Assembly (NCBI GenBank): GCA_028564925.1
Contig: CM053034.1
Coordinates: forward strand, 149,666,052 to 149,730,051
Source of the DNA: Lithobates sylvaticus
Taxonomy: Eukaryota > Chordata > Amphibia > Anura > Ranidae
Length of the DNA stretch: 64,000 bases
Direction: 5' to 3'
Positions 1 through 12,239 of this stretch are shown here, one piece after another (position 1 is the first letter of the stretch; each line of letters opens with the position of its first letter). Position numbers and translations under genes: made by a program. Below the pieces are notes generated by a model. It was given only the letters and a program-made list of their open reading frames with translations. It did not search any database and was not told the DNA's origin.

Positions 1-60
1 TGTCATGGTGTTCGAAAGCTCTGGTGCGAAATAAACAGGGGTCCATTCGGCCCATCCCTA
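1..60. mobile_element. right end of a hAT-type non-autonomous element
   Basis: The sequence ends in GGCCCATCCCTA, the same terminal inverted repeat as the complete hAT-type element at 49885-51553 and the left end at 59496. The rest lies outside the window, so its target duplication cannot be tested. Confidence 0.7.
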
Positions 61-1955
61 CTTGTAAAGTTGGAGCTGTAGTAGGAAGCAAGAGCTACAT
101 GAGCCCATGCCTCCTCTGTAGTGCCTGGTCCTGTGCCATGTAGACTGCACTCTTATCCCAGATAGCGGTCTCCAGAGTGGTGCCAGCAGCAGGAAAGAAG
201 AGTTTTAAAGGCCAGTGTGAAACAATACACTGGGCATAACAGTATAGGGCTGCATTAACACTGATGCGCTGCAGCTTACCCACACCAGGGGTGCAGTGCA
301 GTGCTCCTGCAGATTTCCTGAGGGTTTGCTGAAGCACAGCTAACCTAGTTGCTTTTCTCACCACCTGCTTTAACCCCTTGGACCCCGCAGAAGAATGCAG
401 TTGTGCCCTATTTGGAAAAATATATAAACGGTGGCGCTAAGCATATACAAGTGAATATACAGTATATATAATGAACCAAAATCATGAACATATCACTGCA
501 AAAAAAAAAAACACATATATTGTTGAACATATAGCAAGCTAAAAAGTCCATTAGTGATAGTGTTCCTTACACCAAAAAATGCTTTTAAATGAACTTCTAG
601 TACTTCCACCACAGGTTCTCAATAGAAAGGTGGCAACTCACCACAGATGTATGACCACTTTTTAAGGTAGGTGAAATTGCGCATTTGGAATAACAAATTG
701 ATTCCCACTGCCAATACCACTCCGCTCCAATGGACCCTCTGAATGAAGCTAGGGCATAAAAATTGACTCCACGGGAGACAAGAGAGAAAGTCTTATAGTG
801 TAGTATATTTAATAAAATTTAAAAGCAATGACAAAGTAGTAGGTTGCACTCACATGTAAAAGTGCCTGCCTGGCACTAGGTAAAACAACGTGTGCGGATC
901 TGGCTGTTCCTAACGTGGTAGTGTGCATTCCATATCCCACTCATAGGGGTAAAGTCTGGTGTGGGGTGACAAATCAGGACCTGGGAAGTGACGAATCCTC
1001 TGCTCCAACATATGTTTCGCCATAAATGGCATCTTTAGGAAGTGACCTCATGCCGCTTCCAGCTTGCTTATATATGTATAAGATGGTTGCTATTGGCGAG
1101 ATTCCTCCAAAATTTTTCCTCTAGGGATGCCAATCCGCACACTCTGTCAACACCATTATAAAATAGCCAACCATTTAGAATTTATACAAATGTTAACAAA
1201 CATAAATCCGATTTTAATGGAACAATGATCCTGTCACATATATATGTGAATAAATACCATTTAAATAAACTAATTTTAATAAATTACTGGTAATTTGACA
1301 TACTACAGAGGGGAATCTCTTTGATCAGCGCCACCTTGTGGATGCTAATCTAATAGTATTGGAAATGGCCTTATGTGAATATGAAGATATGTTTGTGGAC
1401 AAATAAAAAAACAAGTATGCAAAATATTATTAAATGATTATATGAAAAATGTAAGAAGCCGATATATGGTAAAAATTCCGGCGGTAGCACCCAACAAATG
1501 CAACAGGGGGATTACTTCCTGCTGCAGAATGTGTACACATTTAACTGCTGCCTCAGCAGCTAAAGAGGGGAGGGATTTGGGGGTGGTAAAACCATGACTC
1601 AACTACAGGGTTTTACAGCTCCCCAACTTTACATGTGAACAAGCCCTAAGGGAGCTGCTGCTAAATGCAACAAAGGGCTCATTGACAAGTGCAGTGGGTA
1701 CCAATGTTCCCCTGAAAAGCAATCGTAGTGTGTTTGACAGGTGGTGAGGAGGTGATATGTTGCCTCTTCACCACCTGATTTAAACCCTTGATTGCCATGC
1801 AATGCATACAACTGAGACACCGTAGAACAGCAATCAGGTGTAAAGAGGTGACACTGTGCCCAGTGATCTTTGATTTATCCCATGTTGTTCAGGTAGATCT
1901 CCACCTCTTTAAGGTTGCCTACCCCTGCTTTAGTTTAATAGGTTTTTATCGATAG
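61..1955. other. unassigned AT-rich, repeat-like DNA, no gene
   Basis: I see no convincing coding region. Open frames are short and lack recognisable motifs. The part at about 420-1500 has the look of frog interspersed repeats, with a stretch near 1010-1040 reading ATATGTTTCGCCATAAATGG, but I cannot place it in a family. The flanks at 61-400 and 1500-1900 are also unassigned. Confidence 0.4.
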
Positions 1956-1959
1956 TCAG

Positions 1960-2990
1960 AAAAAAATATAGTACAAATCATAAGCAACTTGCATTAGGGT
2001 TTACAATAAAAGTAAGCATAAAGTCAAATAAAACATCAGTGGATATAAAAAGTCCACATACCCCTGTTATTCAAAGGAAAGTAGGTAGGTGGGGGTAAGG
2101 GGAACAGAAAGAATAATCATAGGACAATAAGAAAAAAAAAAAGTAATTAGTTTTTTTTTTTTTTGCATGTAGGGATCACAGTAGGGTGCTGTCCCAATCT
2201 ATTGGTCATCCAGGAGATGTCTGGGGAACATGGGTAAAGCTCAAAACGAGGGCTTAAGAGGTATGAAGTAAAGTTGGGTGTGTGTGTCTGGAGTAAGTAG
2301 AAACCAAGTAGACCACATGACATTAAAATTAAAATGAGACCATCAGCTCAATTTGATACACAGAATCAATTTCATGCACCCACTCCGAACGTGAAAGAAG
2401 GTTTGTCTTGCACCAGTGTCTGGCTATTATAGTTAAGGCTGAAATGTAGAAGTAGGCCCCACTTAATCTGTTTATAAGAGTAGACCCCACTTAATCTGCC
2501 TAAAAGACCCTGGGATCATAACGAGAATAGCCATTTGGGGTTTATTGGGAATCTTGTTATCTGTATGCTTGTAGTATATTCTCAGAATATTATCCAAAAA
2601 TGTAATGATGGATGGACACAATCTCCACATACTATATGTAACATTGAGTCACATGATTCCAAGCATCTTCAGCATGTATCTAGAAGAAAGTGTCCAGAAA
2701 GCTATACAGGAGTATAGTGAATATAGACATTTTAGAGGTAAATGTCAGTATTTTAGCCCAGTCCAGATCCTCAGGGGCAAGATACTGTCTTCCATTTAGA
2801 CAAACATTTCAAGGCTTAGAATGGGTTTCTTGGAGCAGGACTTCCCTCTGTATTTGGTAAAGATGCATTTTCCTATGTGTTTGCAGTTTAAAGGGCCCAT
2901 TGTGTTCCTACTAGTCCTTTCTGAATATCCAAATGAATCCTGGCCAGATAAATTGTCAGGATAAATATACAATTTTGCATAGAGCATGAT
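1960..2990 (-). mobile_element. degraded L1/Tx1-type LINE, ORF2 C-terminal end and 3' region
   Basis: Minus-strand translation between about 2800 and 2060 gives scattered matches to the C-terminal end of L1/Tx1-type ORF2. These include a cysteine-rich stretch like CxxC...LHIxxxDC near 2600-2690 and, after it, pieces resembling VMWSTWF near 2310. Several frames are needed and stops are frequent, so this is an old relic. The identification rests on resemblance to the better preserved LINE at 20602-24894. Confidence 0.5.
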
Positions 2991-3305
2991 ATTTTAGGAA
3001 TATTATAATACATTATGCAAACATGTAATTATATCTAAATTTCTCTGGAGAGGTACAAACAAACAAAAAAAAATGCAAAAGCTGAAAGTGTTTTATGTAA
3101 TGTGCTATGCTTTATGGCTGAGAATTGTTGCTAGAGGAGACATGTTTTTTTTTTTGTTTTTTTTTTGATACACCAGCTGATGCAGCTGCATGGACTGATA
3201 ACAATGAAGAACATCTATAATAACAGTGGTTGGAAAAAAATTGCTCTGGCAGTTCTGGTAAATATTTTTTTAAGGAATAAAGATTTTGCACAGCTACAGA
3301 CACAG

Positions 3306-3448
3306 TGGGGTTGATTTACTAAAACTGGAGAGTGCAAAATCTGGTGCAGCTCTGCATAGAAACCAACCAGCTTCCAGTTTTTTTTGTCAAAGCTACTATG
3401 CACATCTGCACCAGATTTTGCACTCTCCAGTTTTAGTAAATCAACCCA
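3306..3448. repeat. palindromic MITE (ATTTACTAAAACTGGAGAG family)
   Basis: The two arms read inward from GGGGTTGATTTACTAAAACT and are inverted copies separated by a short T-rich spacer. Shorter or diverged relatives lie at 9520-9692, 43072-43146 and within 40773-41007. There is no coding potential. Confidence 0.8.
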
Positions 3449-3582
3449 ATTGACTTGAAAATCGAATAAAATAAATCAGTCATGTACAGTATAATTACTC
3501 ACCAGGCATAAGTAAGATTCTACTATGAGAGTTCTCATATCATAGTTTAATCTGGGCACAAGATATAACAACAATTAATTAA

Positions 3583-3760
3583 CCCCTTCCCGACCAGCCA
3601 CCACAGTTATACTGCAGCAGATTGGCTCCTCTGGGCGAACTGTCGTAGCTATACGTTCGCTCGCCCTTTGACCACTAGAGGGCGTGCCCGGGCACCCACT
3701 ACAGGTAGTCAGATCAAGCACAGATACCAATAGACGTGTGCCTTCTTAAGGGAGCCTGGT
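3583..3760. mobile_element. truncated TTAA-flanked element (family A, end fragment)
   Basis: A TTAA at 3579-3582 is followed by CCCCTTCCCGACCAGCC and then sequence like the right-hand end of the family seen whole at 12449-13297 and 54074-57265. Homology fades by about 3760, so only one end survives. Confidence 0.6.
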
Positions 3761-4443
3761 CCACAGCTCGATATACTCCAACGATTGATCATGTAGAGAT
3801 AACAAGAAGAAGGGGCTCCTCATTGTGTAGTAGTAAAACATAGTAAAAACTATTTGCCCAATTCAAAAGGCATACAGGTAGGCCATTTGCGCTCCGTTGT
3901 CTAGGAATGAACGCATGACCTGTTGACAAAAGAAAATAGAAGATACCTTTTTTCGATCTGAGTAATTGACCCAGATATGACAGAGAGAAGTGCCACTTCT
4001 GGGGTTTCTGGCCAGGTACAACCTGTGATCTATTGGCACAGCTTAAAGATGGAATTTCATAAGGACCGAATGTGGGAACAGGTCCACCATATACAGTATG
4101 TAGTAAAGTACTCTCCGATTCTTCACACCTCTACCACCAGTTAGATATTGATAGGATAATTAAATGTAATGGGGCTGGGGAGATTTTTAAATTTCCTATC
4201 TTGGGTGTAGCTAGTTATACTACTTTTAAATGTTAGGAGGGAGTACCCCAGTTTCTTCTCACAGTCATGAGTATAAAAGGTGCATTTTGGAAAAGCATGG
4301 GATGAGAGGATATTGTACAACAGAGATATTATGCACGGACAATCTGAGTCATGCATACAAATGGCTTCAAAAGGCTTTAGATCTCTGTGTAGATGTAGAA
4401 TCTTGGTAAGCTTGAATGAAAATGCCTTAACTGTAAATGATGC
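3761..4443. other. unassigned DNA, no gene
   Basis: No coding region or known repeat is recognised. The longest open frame here, on the minus strand at 4141-4446, has no motif and is not credible as a gene. Confidence 0.4.
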
Positions 4444-4580
4444 CATCTTCCCTGTTGTGTGTGTCAGGACCCCACAGGGGCAAGGGCCGCACTATACCAC
4501 AGATGGACACCAGTGGTAAAAGCGCCCTGAGGCGATTCAGTTCGCATAGGTAGCACTATACAAGTCATTCATTCATTCAG
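4444..4580 (+). repeat. SINE/LINE tail with ATTC repeats
   Basis: The segment AGCGCCCTGAGGCGATT followed by TAGCACTATACAAG and then CATTCATTCATTC resembles the common vertebrate SINE/L2-type tail, which ends in a short tandem repeat. The head is not recognisable. Confidence 0.45.
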
Positions 4581-5060
4581 AAGATGGGGCATCAGAAAGA
4601 GAGATCTCCACGAGGGGTTTTAGTCCAGAGGAGCAAACTGCTCATCTAATCGGGGAGGGTACAGAATCCCTCCAGCAGAGGAATCTCTAACAATTGAAGA
4701 CCCGGAGGAAAACCTGGATTTTCAAGAATTGGGTGAGGCGCCAACATAGGTGGAGATAGCATATTTTCCAATAGCTGAGTCCCAAACCCACAAAAAAGAT
4801 GTAAACAACAAGATAAGAGATTGAGTAGATAGGCAGAATGAGGGAGGAATCCAATGTAAGGACATCAATGGCAACAGTGAAGTGTTCTTTTTCAAACTCA
4901 CTCACCTTATTTTTAAAGTGTAAGCATAATGTCATGTCATAACCGTGCTAAAGTTCTCTTGCAAAGGTAAGGTTTCTTGGAGTGGAAGAACAGGCAAAGG
5001 TTGTATATAAATACAAAAATAATACTGTGCATGTGAATAGATTATTTAGTGAGAAAAAAA
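4581..5060. other. unassigned DNA, no gene
   Basis: No credible open frame or recognised repeat was found between the SINE-like tail and the next foldback element. Confidence 0.4.
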
Positions 5061-5063
5061 ATT

Positions 5064-5740
5064 ATAAATAAACAGTCCAGAAAAATCAGTCTCTCGCATG
5101 GAGCATAATGGACAAATGGCAAACTTCATTATTCAACTGTAGAAAAGGTTATCCAATCCCTTCACCAAGTGAACACACCACCACAATAGGTAGGACTCTT
5201 ACCAGGGAGAGCATGGACCCTTTATTACGACGGGTCAAACAGGCTTGATGAATATTTCACGGTAGGGGTAATCAGCAGGGCATTTTGCGTGTCTGAATTG
5301 CTACAGACGATTGGAATTTCCGATCGGAACTTTTTCCGACCGAAAAATTGAGAACCTGCTCTCAATCTTTTGCTGGCTGTAATTCGGCCAGCAAAAGTCT
5401 GATGGAGCATATACATGGTCGCATTTTCCAAATAAAAGCTCTCATCCGTCTTTTGCTGGCCGAATTTCCGATCGTGTGTACAGCATTGCATGGTAAAAAA
5501 GGAAGGCCGCCGCCACAGAACATCCAAACATGTAAAATGCACGATAGCAGGAACATTCAGCTCAGTCCAACCAGTTTCGTCAACAAAAGGACTTCCGGGT
5601 CCAACCTATTGTGGTGGTGGCATGTTCACTTGGTGAAGGGATTGGATAACCTTATCCACAGTGGAGTTTGCCAATAATGGAGTTTGCCATTTGACCATTA
5701 TGGTCAAGAGACAGATTTTTCTGGACTGTTTGTTTATTTA
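5064..5740. repeat. foldback element with a Harbinger-type MITE inside
   Basis: Two inverted arms, about 5064-5190 and 5588-5740, share GGTTATCCAATCCCTTCACC and its complement. The centre, about 5294-5485, ends in CCGATCGTGTGTACAGCA, a degenerate Harbinger terminal motif like those at 31663 and 35402. The central piece is palindromic in TTTTGCTGGC / GCCAGCAAAA and was probably inserted later. Confidence 0.6.
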
Positions 5741-5964
5741 TAATTTTTTTTCAGTATTTTTGTATATCAATCAATGTAGTGCAACACACCTTTATTTTGT
5801 TTATTGGTTAAAGGATGTGTATAAACATGAGCTGAAAGATGTAAAAACACCAGGGGACAATGTCCATTTTATAAAATGACATCCTGCCCATCCAAGAATG
5901 TCACAGGAATGACCACTGTTGGAGCCTATGTTGGATTGAGGCCAATAATTACAAATAATTATTC

Positions 5965-6518
5965 TGTCAGGTCCTGGATCACCTGCTGGTGGCACTGTGA
6001 TTCCCAGGGTGGAGGGTTGTAGTTCCAGTGTCCACCAGTGGGTGTCTCCCAAAACCCAGAAGATCCCAGTAATCTATTTGTGACTCTTGCTTCCGTGTTT
6101 TGCCTGCCAGACAGATGCATGCTTGCTGTTAAAACCTGAGCCTGATTCCTGCCTATGTTTTGCTCCTGATCTTGTTGTTGCCTTGCATCCTATACCCTGC
6201 TGTCTTGTACTTGTTGCCCTTATTCCTGATCCTAGTCCTGGTTCTGCTCTTCCTTGCATCCCCAGTGTCACCCTGTGATCTGTGTTTCTCATGTTGTATA
6301 CAGTTAATTGTATATATTGCATTATAGTTAGGTTGCTAGGTATTTTGTCGCTCAATTTATGGTTTACTTGTATTTTTATGTTTGCTGTGTATTTTCATTG
6401 CTAGTGTTTGGATATGTTTTATTTCCCTATCAATAAATCTTTCTTAAAGCATACACAGTCTCAGTCTCCCGAGTGTAGCCAATGCAGATCTGGCCATCCC
6501 TTCTGCTGATTTCTGACA
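5965..6518 (+). mobile_element. putative solo LTR of a gypsy-type element (fossil)
   Basis: The segment begins TGTCAGGTCCTGG and ends TTTCTGACA, inverted LTR-style termini, and has AATAAA near 6431. It has no coding part next to it. No clear 5-bp target duplication was found, so the call is tentative. Confidence 0.4.
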
Positions 6519-7299
6519 AGCTCATACAGTTTGCCTGTATTGGGGTCAGTACTCCAAGAGGCTAAAAGTAGATCATACCTTTATCCTCCCTATAACCACA
6601 GGGACATGTGGAGATAAAAAGGAAATTAAGATCTCTGTAATTTGAGATCCAAAGTCTCTGGTAAAAGGCATGAGTTGCTGTGGGGACAGCCTTTCTATGA
6701 GCACCCTTTCACTTTTTCTTGCTGATTTTGCCCACTGAATCATTGGGATATCTATTTGGACTCTTATACAGATAACTGATTGATATTTCACCTTATTTTA
6801 CTTTTTCACATGTAAATTAATTTTATATACACTGCTTATGAATTTGTGACTATCTTATTTAGAGAAGCGCACTCAGTCATCAGAACTCAGAAAATCCATC
6901 GTGGCATTTATTTTAAACTTGCTACAAAGTCCAAATTGTTCAAGTTTGCCCAGGATGGAGGGGAACGCAGTGTTGAGGTTGCATACCTAAAGTAGATTGT
7001 CTGGTCTGCGAAAAGACTCAGTTTGTGGTGTCTGCTCCCAATCCCAACCCCTTGAAATGAGTCATTAGCTCTCAAAGCAATAATTGGTGTAAATATTTTT
7101 TTAGTTTTTTCTCAGTTTTTTTTGTACTGGGTTTAAGAAGTTGTTATTACCAATGGGGAACAATACCATTTTACAAACAGAGAGAATAAATATTCTTGTT
7201 TCTCTAAAACACACCAGACTTTGTCTAGGATTGATTTAGCAGCTGGTAATTGTAACATTATACTATGATATATTGCTAGGGGAATTTCTGATTGTTCTC
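6519..7299. other. unassigned DNA, no gene
   Basis: No gene is seen. It precedes a LINE relic and may contain more of it beyond recognition. Confidence 0.35.
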
Positions 7300-8635
7300 C
7301 ACTATTGATTCAATTTAAAAGTAATAATATAGATACTTCTCTTGCTTGGAGATTAAATCCTTATTGGTTAAGATTGAGTCCACTTCTATTTATTCTGATC
7401 TCAATGATTTTTTGAGGTGGAATCATTCTACAGCTTCTCCTTTGATGCATTGAATGTATATCTCCAAGGGCTACTTGTGAAACATCTTAGTTGTTAAAGC
7501 AAACACTAAGGAATTGGATAGAGATCTGATTGCACAAGTGAATAGAGCAGGAAAATAATATATTAACAATCCCTCTACCTTTCCCTTTAATAATTTGGAA
7601 ATAACACTATTAACAAGATTCTGAAGAGGATGATAGAGTGGTCTTTTGTTGGCAACTATAGCAAAGGCTCAGAAGACATCCACATATACCGTATGGAATA
7701 GAAAATGAAATGGATATAGTAATCATTTCTACCTGATTTCGTGGATACATGCTACCAATTTAATAGCAATTCATGTCTTTATAATGACATACTCAGCTGA
7801 ACAATTAGGTAAATATTTATAACAGATATCATTACCAATTTTGGAATTGGGGTATTTAGATTACAGTACTTGGGTTACTTTAGAAGAGCTGAAACTGGAA
7901 ACACTTCCTATTAATATGGCCTCTGGGGGATAGTGTCAAGGCCAGGATCTGAACCCACAACCTCTGCTGAGCCACTTGGGATGCTGGACAGCACCCTGTA
8001 TGATACTTTGGACAATCTTGTCTTGTGCCTTGTCTCCGGTAAACCTTGAACTCCTTGCTCCTCCCATGAACTTTCTATTTAAGTCATGCCTTTACACTTT
8101 CTGCTTGCTAGATTGTTGCACTCTCCTTCAGCCCAAATCTTGCTATTTTCTTTCCTTCTGCCATCAATATCTTCACTATTACTTGTTACTGACCTTGGCT
8201 TGTTCCTTGATTACGCTTCCACTCGATCCCAATCTACAACCTCTTGTGACCTTTGGATTATTACTGACTATGCTTCTGCTTGATCCCTACCAGCTACATT
8301 TGCTACCAGACCCCAGCTCACTCACCTTCTGGTCAGATGATCTGAGGACCGCAACCTGGCACTAGCATGTATCAAAAACCCTGTCTGCCATCAGGAGCTC
8401 TGGTAAACACCAGTTAGGTATTAGACCCTGCGCTTCGGGTAAGCCCATGTCATCCACCAGGATGCTCGTGTACTCATCCTGCTGGTCGGTGGGAACCTCT
8501 CTACTGCTATAGTTACTAGTCTCTAAACCTGAACTCTGACCGTAACAGATGGTCTTCATGCAGAAGTATATAAAACTTACAAAGAAATTCTTCTATCACT
8601 ATTGGATATTGTACAGGATGACAATTTCTATGTTA
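7300..8635 (+). mobile_element. degraded L1/Tx1-type LINE ORF2 piece, split by a solo LTR
   Basis: At about 7330-7450 the translation resembles the WRLNPYWL stretch that follows the endonuclease in L1/Tx1 ORF2. Near 7880-7930 it reads TLEELKLETLPINMASG. The reading resumes after the LTR at 8548 with DGLHAEVYKTYKEILL, matching the family's conserved PGxDGxxxEFYK region. Stops and frame changes are frequent, so it is an old copy. The LTR at 7934-8547 sits exactly between the two halves. Confidence 0.55.
7934..8547 (+). mobile_element. solo LTR, gypsy-type (fossil) inside a LINE relic
   Basis: The element begins TGTCAAGGCCAGG and ends CTGACCGTAACA. The flanking pentamers are GATAG and GATGG, a near-perfect 5-bp target duplication of the kind gypsy elements make. 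LINE coding sequence reads from one flank into the other, which supports both boundaries. Confidence 0.6.
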
Positions 8636-9250
8636 CTGGTCATGTTGAGGGAAGACAAAGAGGAACTTTCCCCATTGCAGATTCTGGTTGAGGAGGATGA
8701 AGGGGAAACTTTCTCAAGGTTAGTGCACTTAGAATTGGGGGTATCCAGGGGTGCATTTGCCACCGCCCAAAAACAGCACCCTACTTTAGTCAATGCTAGA
8801 GAGCAGATTTCCATTATTAATAGGGTCCAACAAATGTCTAGTGCAGACCAAAGGTTTCCTCATTTTGCGCTCAGTGTGGGCTTACTGTATCTATCGAGTG
8901 ACTGAAATCCAAGGGGAGACTATAGAGCGATTGCTTGTTCTGAAGCCATATAGGTGGAAGGTCCTCGACCTAGCCCACCATGACACACTGAGGGGACACC
9001 TGGGGGCTAAAAAATCGGAGGCCAGGATATCTGATCGGTTTTACTTGCGAGGGGTGAAAGCCAAAGTTAAAATCTTGTCCTACTTGCCAGGTAAATGCCC
9101 CAGTGTCACACTATAGAAACCACCTGGTACCCTTGCCAATAATTGAGGTTCAGTTTAAACAGATTACTATGAATCTTGTAGGACCCTTGGTAAAGTCAGC
9201 AAGGGGGCACCAATATATATTAGTTGTCCTGAATTAGGCAATTAAGTATG
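8636..9250 (+). mobile_element. gypsy-type integrase fragment (fossil)
   Basis: The reading PYRWKVLDLAHHDTLRGHLG near 8948-9007 is the histidine-rich zinc-binding segment of a gypsy-family integrase. Near 9150-9235 it is followed by the start of the catalytic core (GPLVKSARGHQYILVVL). It is a broken partial copy with several breaks. No LTR is attached; the LTR immediately upstream belongs to a separate insertion. Confidence 0.75.
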
Positions 9251-9253
9251 CAG

Positions 9254-9475
9254 AATGGCAATGGCTCCCGCTGCTGCCAAAAGCCAATCAGGAGTGCAAG
9301 TACCTGGAGAGTCAAGGCTCTCGTGGCAATCGCTGGACCAAGAGGGGGCTCAGGTAAGTATTAAGTGGGGCTGGGGGTCTGCTGAACATAGAAGGTTTTT
9401 TTTACCTTCACGAATAGAATACATGAAGGTAAAAAACCTTGTGCCTATACAACCGCTTTAACAAAGAATGTGCTG
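9254..9475. repeat. short MITE-like unit with hairpin, related to 12340-12448
   Basis: The hairpin TTTTTTACCTTCACGAATAG / ATACATGAAGGTAAAAAA and the closing ACAACCGCTTTAAC match a related unit at about 12350-12448, which has its own hairpin around GCATAGAATGC. It is a non-coding interspersed repeat. Confidence 0.6.
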
Positions 9476-9519
9476 TACTTAGAATGCAGTAGTCATGATT
9501 AAGACATTTTAAATACAGT

Positions 9520-9692
9520 GAGGGTAATTTATCAAAACTGGTGCAGTCAGAATCTGGAACAGCTGAGAAATGGCAACCAATCAGCTTCCATCTTCAGCTT
9601 TTTCAGCATTGAAAATGAAAGCTATGAGCTGATTGGTTGACATGCACTGCTGCTGCAGATTTTGTCTGCTCTAGTTTTGATAAATTCCCCTA
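9520..9692. repeat. palindromic MITE, diverged
   Basis: Inverted arms begin GGGTAATTTATCAAAACTGG and end with its near complement at 9677-9692. This is a diverged member of the family at 3306-3448. Confidence 0.7.
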
Positions 9693-10005
9693 AGGGCTCA
9701 TTCAGAAAAGTGCTGAGAAAGGTCCTGTATGCTGAGACACTTTTTGCTGCATCTGCATCCACCAGGGAGCTTCACTTATAGAAGTGGGTGCACAGATCCG
9801 AATGCAGATACTGTGCATTTGGATACATGCATCCAGGCCCGGACTGGCCATAGGGAAGACCGGGCGTATGCCCGTTGGGCCGAGGGCCGCTGGGCTGCCA
9901 GGCCGCATGTCTTAAAAAGAGCTGGCAGGGCCGGCCACGGGACTATATACATGCATATTCCTGGTGATGGTGGGATAATCAGAAAGCCTCTCCATTCAGT
10001 TCACG

Positions 10006-10265
10006 CATGTGCCCTCCAGCCCCCGGTCACCTGGCAACCAGGATGCAAGGACAGGCAGAGGGAGAGAGAAGCCGAGGCCACCAACTTCCCTATATGTGGG
10101 CGCAGCAGCCTTGCTGGCTTTCAAGTGTATGAGACCCGCCTCCCGCACTTGAAAGCCAGCAAGGTGCTGCAGCCACATATAGGGGAGGTGATGGCCTCAG
10201 CTTCTCTGTCCCTCCTCCTTTCCTTGTGTCCTGGTTGCCAGGTGACCGGGGGCTGCACATGAAAG
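10006..10265. repeat. internal palindrome of the hAT-like element
   Basis: The sequence CCCCCGGTCACCTGGCAACC at the left recurs as its complement at the right end, with the centre near 10140. This inverted duplication accounts for the similar short open frames on both strands. Confidence 0.8.
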
Positions 10266-10398
10266 CCGACAAGGTGCTGCAGGGGAAAGGGAAAGCAGTA
10301 CACGCCCACTCCTCTTCCCGCTTGTGAAGGGGTTTGATCTGATGCTCCAGGGCAAGAGAGTGTTCCTTTCCCTAATGGTAACTATGATCTTTTTATAC

Positions 10399-10866
10399 CT
10401 GGCTCTGTGAGTAATAATTTATTACTGGCTCTGTGAGTAATAATGTATTACTGGCTCTGTGAGTAATGATTTATTACTGGCTCTGTGAGTAATAATGTAT
10501 TACTGGCTCTGTGAGTAATACTTTAATACTGGCTCTGTGAGTAATGATTTGTACCTGGCGCTGTGAGTAATAATTTATTACTGGCTCTGTGAGTAATAAT
10601 TTATACCTGGCTCTATGAGTAATACTTTATTACTGGCTCTGTGAGTAATAATTTGTACCTGGCTCTGTGAGTAATAATTTATTACTGGTTCTGTGAGTAA
10701 TAATTTGGACCTGGCCCTGTGAGTAATAATTTGTACCTGGCTCTGTGAGTAATAATATGTACATGGCTCTGTGAGTAATAATTTGCTACTGGCTTTGTGA
10801 GTAATAATTTATTACTGGCTTTGTGAGTAATAATTTATTACTGGCTCTGTGAGTAATAGTTTATAC
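10399..10866 (+). repeat. 26-bp minisatellite, 18 units
   Basis: The unit is CTGGCTCTGTGAGTAATAAT plus a variable six bases. Eighteen units in register fill exactly 468 bp. Units differ mainly in the last six bases and by single changes, so the array is moderately diverged. The repeats are adjacent without unique spacers, so this is not a CRISPR array. Confidence 0.95.
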
Positions 10867-11659
10867 TGAAACCCAAAATCACCAACAGCCCAAACCCCCC
10901 CCGGCCATGAACGCATGCAACCCCTCCAGGCCTTTTTTTGGGCCCAATCCGGGCCTGCATGCACAGAACATCAATTATCCCCAAGTGGTACACGGTCATC
11001 ACACTGGGCATGGATAACAGAAAACAGGAAAGAGATGTTGGGTAATTGGAAATGAATTACAGGAGTGCAAAACAATCTGCACTGCTGTGATCCACAGGAG
11101 AAGTACAGCCAAACAAGCAATAAATCTATCACACAACCTGTCTCGCTGTTCTTTTCTGGCATTACTTGCGACAATTAATAAAGGGATTTACTAAAACATT
11201 TAATGTGAAAATGGCTTAATGTAGCTTAACGTGTAATAAAGTGCCTAAACCTCAACCAATTGCCCTATTTTGCACAACCTAAGATCTCAACTTCCCAAAC
11301 CTATCCAAGAAGTTATATGCAATTTGGTGTTCCACAAGGCAAACTAGGGGCATTAAGCTTGTTTTTTTGGGGAGCTTAATGTGGCTTATTGTACAAAAAA
11401 GACCTTAAATGTTAACCAATGTTCCATGCCAACATATTCTGAACATTTCAGCTCATTTGGTAAATCGCACCAAAAGTTATTCACGTTAAGCTATATTTTA
11501 CAATGCTAAAATATTTAATGTAAAGAGCTTAATGTGCCATAATGTGCCTTAACCTCAATTAATTGTCTTGAAACAGCCTAAGTTCTCAACTTCCCAAACT
11601 TATTCAAGAATTCCAGATCATTTGGTAAATCACCCCAAAAGTTATTCACATTTAAGTTC

Positions 11660-12239
11660 TCAACAATTCAGCAGGAACTGTCTAAAAATAGAAGCAGGCT
11701 GGCAATGTTTATCAACAACCACATCACAGAAAGTTACGGTACATTGAAACATTGTATCAATTGTAACTTTCTGTGTTTTGCATTCACAAATCAAAGAGAT
11801 GAACTTCGATTTGAAGGTGAAGAGAGTTAAAGCAACCTTGACATGTAAAAAAAAAATATTTTTTTCTAATTAAATGTTCCTCTGTTGAACTCCTTATTAA
11901 CCCTTTAGTTTTCTCTAATCAGCACCGATTAACTCTATATTCTCCTTCTCTATTCAATTGTAATTTTCCTGGTGATTTTTTCTTTTCTATTTTATTAACT
12001 AATAGTTAAACTTTTTTTCAGTTTTTTGTTTGCTTTGCTTATTAAAACTTTTGACACCTTTTTACATATATACCGAAAGAAAGAAAAAAATGCCTTTTGT
12101 TTAATTTTATTACATTTAATTGTCTAAGGATTGCAAAAAATAATTAGTGTCGTAGGACAATATTCACAAAAAGAAAGCCTTGCTTGTCCTTAAAAAAAAT
12201 GCATGTGTTACTTTGTTATCTTAAGTCAGGGGTTAGGCA
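11660..12239. other. AT-rich unassigned DNA, no gene
   Basis: Long T and A runs and no open frame of interest. It probably belongs to the interior of the foldback element. Confidence 0.4.

Larger units (their letters stand above)
9834..10957. mobile_element. hAT-like non-autonomous element with CAGGCCCGGA ends
   Basis: The termini CAGGCCCGGACTGG and CCAATCCGGGCCTG are inverted repeats. The flanking octamers CATGCATC and CATGCACA agree at six of eight positions, consistent with an aged 8-bp duplication. Internally there is a palindrome at about 10006-10265 and an 18-copy minisatellite. The open frame across the palindrome at 9729-10262 has no protein motif and is not called a gene. Confidence 0.65.

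Noticed and set aside
10399-10866. Regular repeat array considered as a CRISPR array
   Set aside because: Units are contiguous with no unique spacers, and the window is vertebrate-like.
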